From: Patiria pectinifera
Lineage: Eukaryota; Echinodermata; Asteroidea; Valvatida; Asterinidae
Assembly: GCA_029964075.1 (NCBI GenBank)
Contig: CM057133.1
Location: 13,478,699 to 13,542,698 of the forward strand
Direction: 5' to 3'
DNA: 64,000 nucleotides
This document shows, piece by piece, positions 62,366 through 64,000 of this stretch. The translations under genes and the position numbers were made by a program. The notes under the pieces were generated by a model that made no database searches, had not been told where the DNA came from, and saw nothing but the letters and a program-made list of their open reading frames with translations. Every line of letters starts with the position of its first letter. The stretch's first letter is position 1.

Positions 62366-62518
62366 TTACTGTTCTGCTGTGATGTCGGAAGTCCCTCGTG
62401 GCCGAGCCTGATCCTTGAGCAGCAGAAGCAGGTCCACGACCTCCTCCGTCGGCTCGTTTGAATAGATCAGACATTCTTGGCAAATGTGGTGTATTCCTCG
62501 CTCAATAAATGTAAACAT
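62366..62518 (-). CDS. Candidate coding segment with stop, unassigned
   Basis: Fifty codons plus TAA. From the ATG at 62518 it reads MFTFIERGIHHICQECLIYS and then NEPTEEVVDLLLLLKDQARP, ending DITAEQ*. Codon choice in the second half (GTC GTG GAC CTG CTT CTG CTG CTC AAG) looks coding and unlike the AT-rich surroundings. It could be a last exon (acceptor atttgccaag at 62483, starting at about 62482) of a gene upstream of PLCE1. No clear poly(A) signal follows within 300 nt. Not recognised. Confidence 0.4.
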   Translation of the reverse strand: MFTFIERGIHHICQECLIYSNEPTEEVVDLLLLLKDQARPRGTSDITAEQ

Positions 62519-62519
62519 A

Positions 62520-64000
62520 TTGATGGCTTACCGGTGGTCTGATATAAAACCTACTGCTCCCCGGAGAAATTGATTAGCTGGAAGGATTTTAGAACTTAAG
62601 CAATATCACAGACTCACGTGAAATATCACATGTGGTGAATGCGTGCACAGCAGAGTCTGTGAAATGTTTTTTTTTTTATAGCCAGAAAGACATATGGTGG
62701 CGATTTTACACTCCATGAAAGACAACTCATTCTCCATTTAGAGAGAATCCTAAATTCTACGGGGAAAAAAAGGCAACATCCTTATTATATTGGCTTACAT
62801 GTATCATGAATAAGGCATACATGTGTTGGCTAGTGGCAGATCTACGGTACATGTACATGTACATGTCCCTCGGGCCACCAAAACAAATAGGAAAATCATG
62901 CAAAACAGAGTAGCACATGCCTGTTAAGCCGGCGATTGTGTAGTTACGGGCCCCGTTCCTATAAGAGAACAAAAATCCACTTTTAGGTTATTGGACCTAC
63001 CCAAGTGGGAATGTTATAGATAGAGGGCAGGTGATTGCCTTTTTTTTTAAGGTAAATTTTGGGGTATAAATGACGATGCAGACGACAATACCAACACGAA
63101 AATAAAAATGGCCATCACCGCGAGGCACACCGTGAATGCGCAAAACCGCCTTCACTCGCATGGCTTCAACTGAAAAATGCGTAAGAAATTTGTATTTTCT
63201 ACCTAAAAAATACTGTTCAAAATTTAAACAAAATTGAAACAAAAATAGGGTTGTAAGAATTAAAGGACAGGACCAAAAAGAAAGAGGGGTCAGTAACTAC
63301 ACAATCGCCACTAACCACCCCCCCCCCCCACTTGACAGCTTACCCCCCACCCCTCCCCTTGAGCCAAAGATGGATCCGTCCCTGCTTATAACTACCTGCC
63401 TTTCAGAAGAACATAACAGTCCCTGTTAAACATTACACCTGGATTTGTATTCACAAGTACCTCAATCCAGCTGCACAACTTCTACCCTAGCTGCACCTCA
63501 GGCGTTGATCCATTAAACTTCAGTTCCTCCTGGTCATGATGAATTGCATGTCTGCTAACAACGAGCTCCAAAAACTTGTCCACAGACAGTACATTTTTCC
63601 ATTTTCGAGCATGCATTGCTGCTTTTACTACAGAGTTCAACTATAACAGACTGACGATTCGACACGGGTGGCTGGCTTTTATTTGTTGGTTAGTTACTGC
63701 AACTGAAATAAATGTACGATGCATGATGACAGATGATGTGGGTGAAAAAGTTCGAAATGCAACAAAAATACGTACCATTACCAGCAATTATGTGGTTTTG
63801 TTAGTACATGTTGTAGAAAGCGAGGAATTTATTTTATGTTTTAGTTAAAGAAAAAAAAAAATCAAATATTAAAAGCTCCGACTCACTTAAAACCATAGTA
63901 TTAAATAGGTTTATTTGAAACTTGCCTTATTCAACAATAACTTTCCATAAATTACAATAAATGTATCAAGTTACCAGCAATTATGTGGTTTTGTTAGTAC
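62520..64000. other. Right edge, no supported gene
   Basis: Contains GTACAT runs at about 62850, a block (gcgattgtgtagttacgggc) related inverted to 40445, C-runs near 63320, and a duplicated phrase accagcaattatgtggtttt at 63780 and 63973. The open frame at 63576-63848 shows no coding signature. Confidence 0.45.

Overview
This is a stretch of an animal nuclear genome: AT-rich, intron-dense, full of small repeats, with GT-AG splice sites and AATAAA poly(A) signals. Nothing prokaryotic is present. Exon sequences match vertebrate phospholipase C-epsilon closely, while the introns hold TTAA-flanked MITEs, tRNA-derived SINEs, foldback elements and GTACAT / ACGAGT simple repeats. I infer a non-vertebrate animal, most likely a marine invertebrate deuterostome such as an echinoderm or hemichordate. 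The species cannot be fixed from sequence reading alone.

One gene dominates. On the minus strand, 59221 down to about 18296, lies a phospholipase C-epsilon (PLCE1) orthologue. I assembled 32 coding exons by hand. All internal phases agree, and the lengths sum to 5,928 nt, exactly 1,975 codons plus a stop. Domain order is: a PH/FERM-C-lobe-like N-terminal segment (58-59 kb), CDC25 RasGEF (52-47.6 kb), PH-like domain (45 kb), basic/serine-rich linker (44-42 kb), EF hands (41-38 kb), PLC X (37.7-34.8 kb), acidic X-Y linker (34-33 kb), PLC Y (32.8-29 kb), C2 (28-27 kb), RA1 (26.4-25.5 kb), RA2 (21.4-20.4 kb) and a basic Ser/Lys-rich tail (19.8-18.4 kb). Both catalytic His motifs and the Ca2+-ligand motifs of the lipase core are intact. 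The product would be a Ras/Rho-family-responsive, Rap-activating PIP2 hydrolase.

Downstream, also on the minus strand from about 14.6 kb to 461, is a second, small gene that I do not recognise. Its last three exons (1564-1777, 756-874, 550-706), stop codon and poly(A) signal are well supported. A plausible first exon with a strong donor sits at 14488-14521 and three short middle exons at 11.1, 4.4 and 4.2 kb keep the frame, giving a 227-residue model. At the far right (62.4 kb) a 50-codon open frame with coding character may be the end of another upstream gene or an unplaced exon.

The remaining sequence is introns and intergenic DNA. It carries three full copies and one fragment of a TTAA-flanked MITE, a separate TIR MITE, three long foldbacks (one made of two facing tRNA-like modules), several SINEs, a dispersed family repeated four times inside PLCE1 introns, minisatellites at 2.4-3.1, 4.0 and 20.7 kb, and LINE-like 3' tails. 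I found no convincing plus-strand gene, rRNA, functional tRNA or CRISPR array, and no clear evidence of a wholly new system. The best leads are the N-terminal module of the PLC-epsilon gene and the unrecognised small gene.
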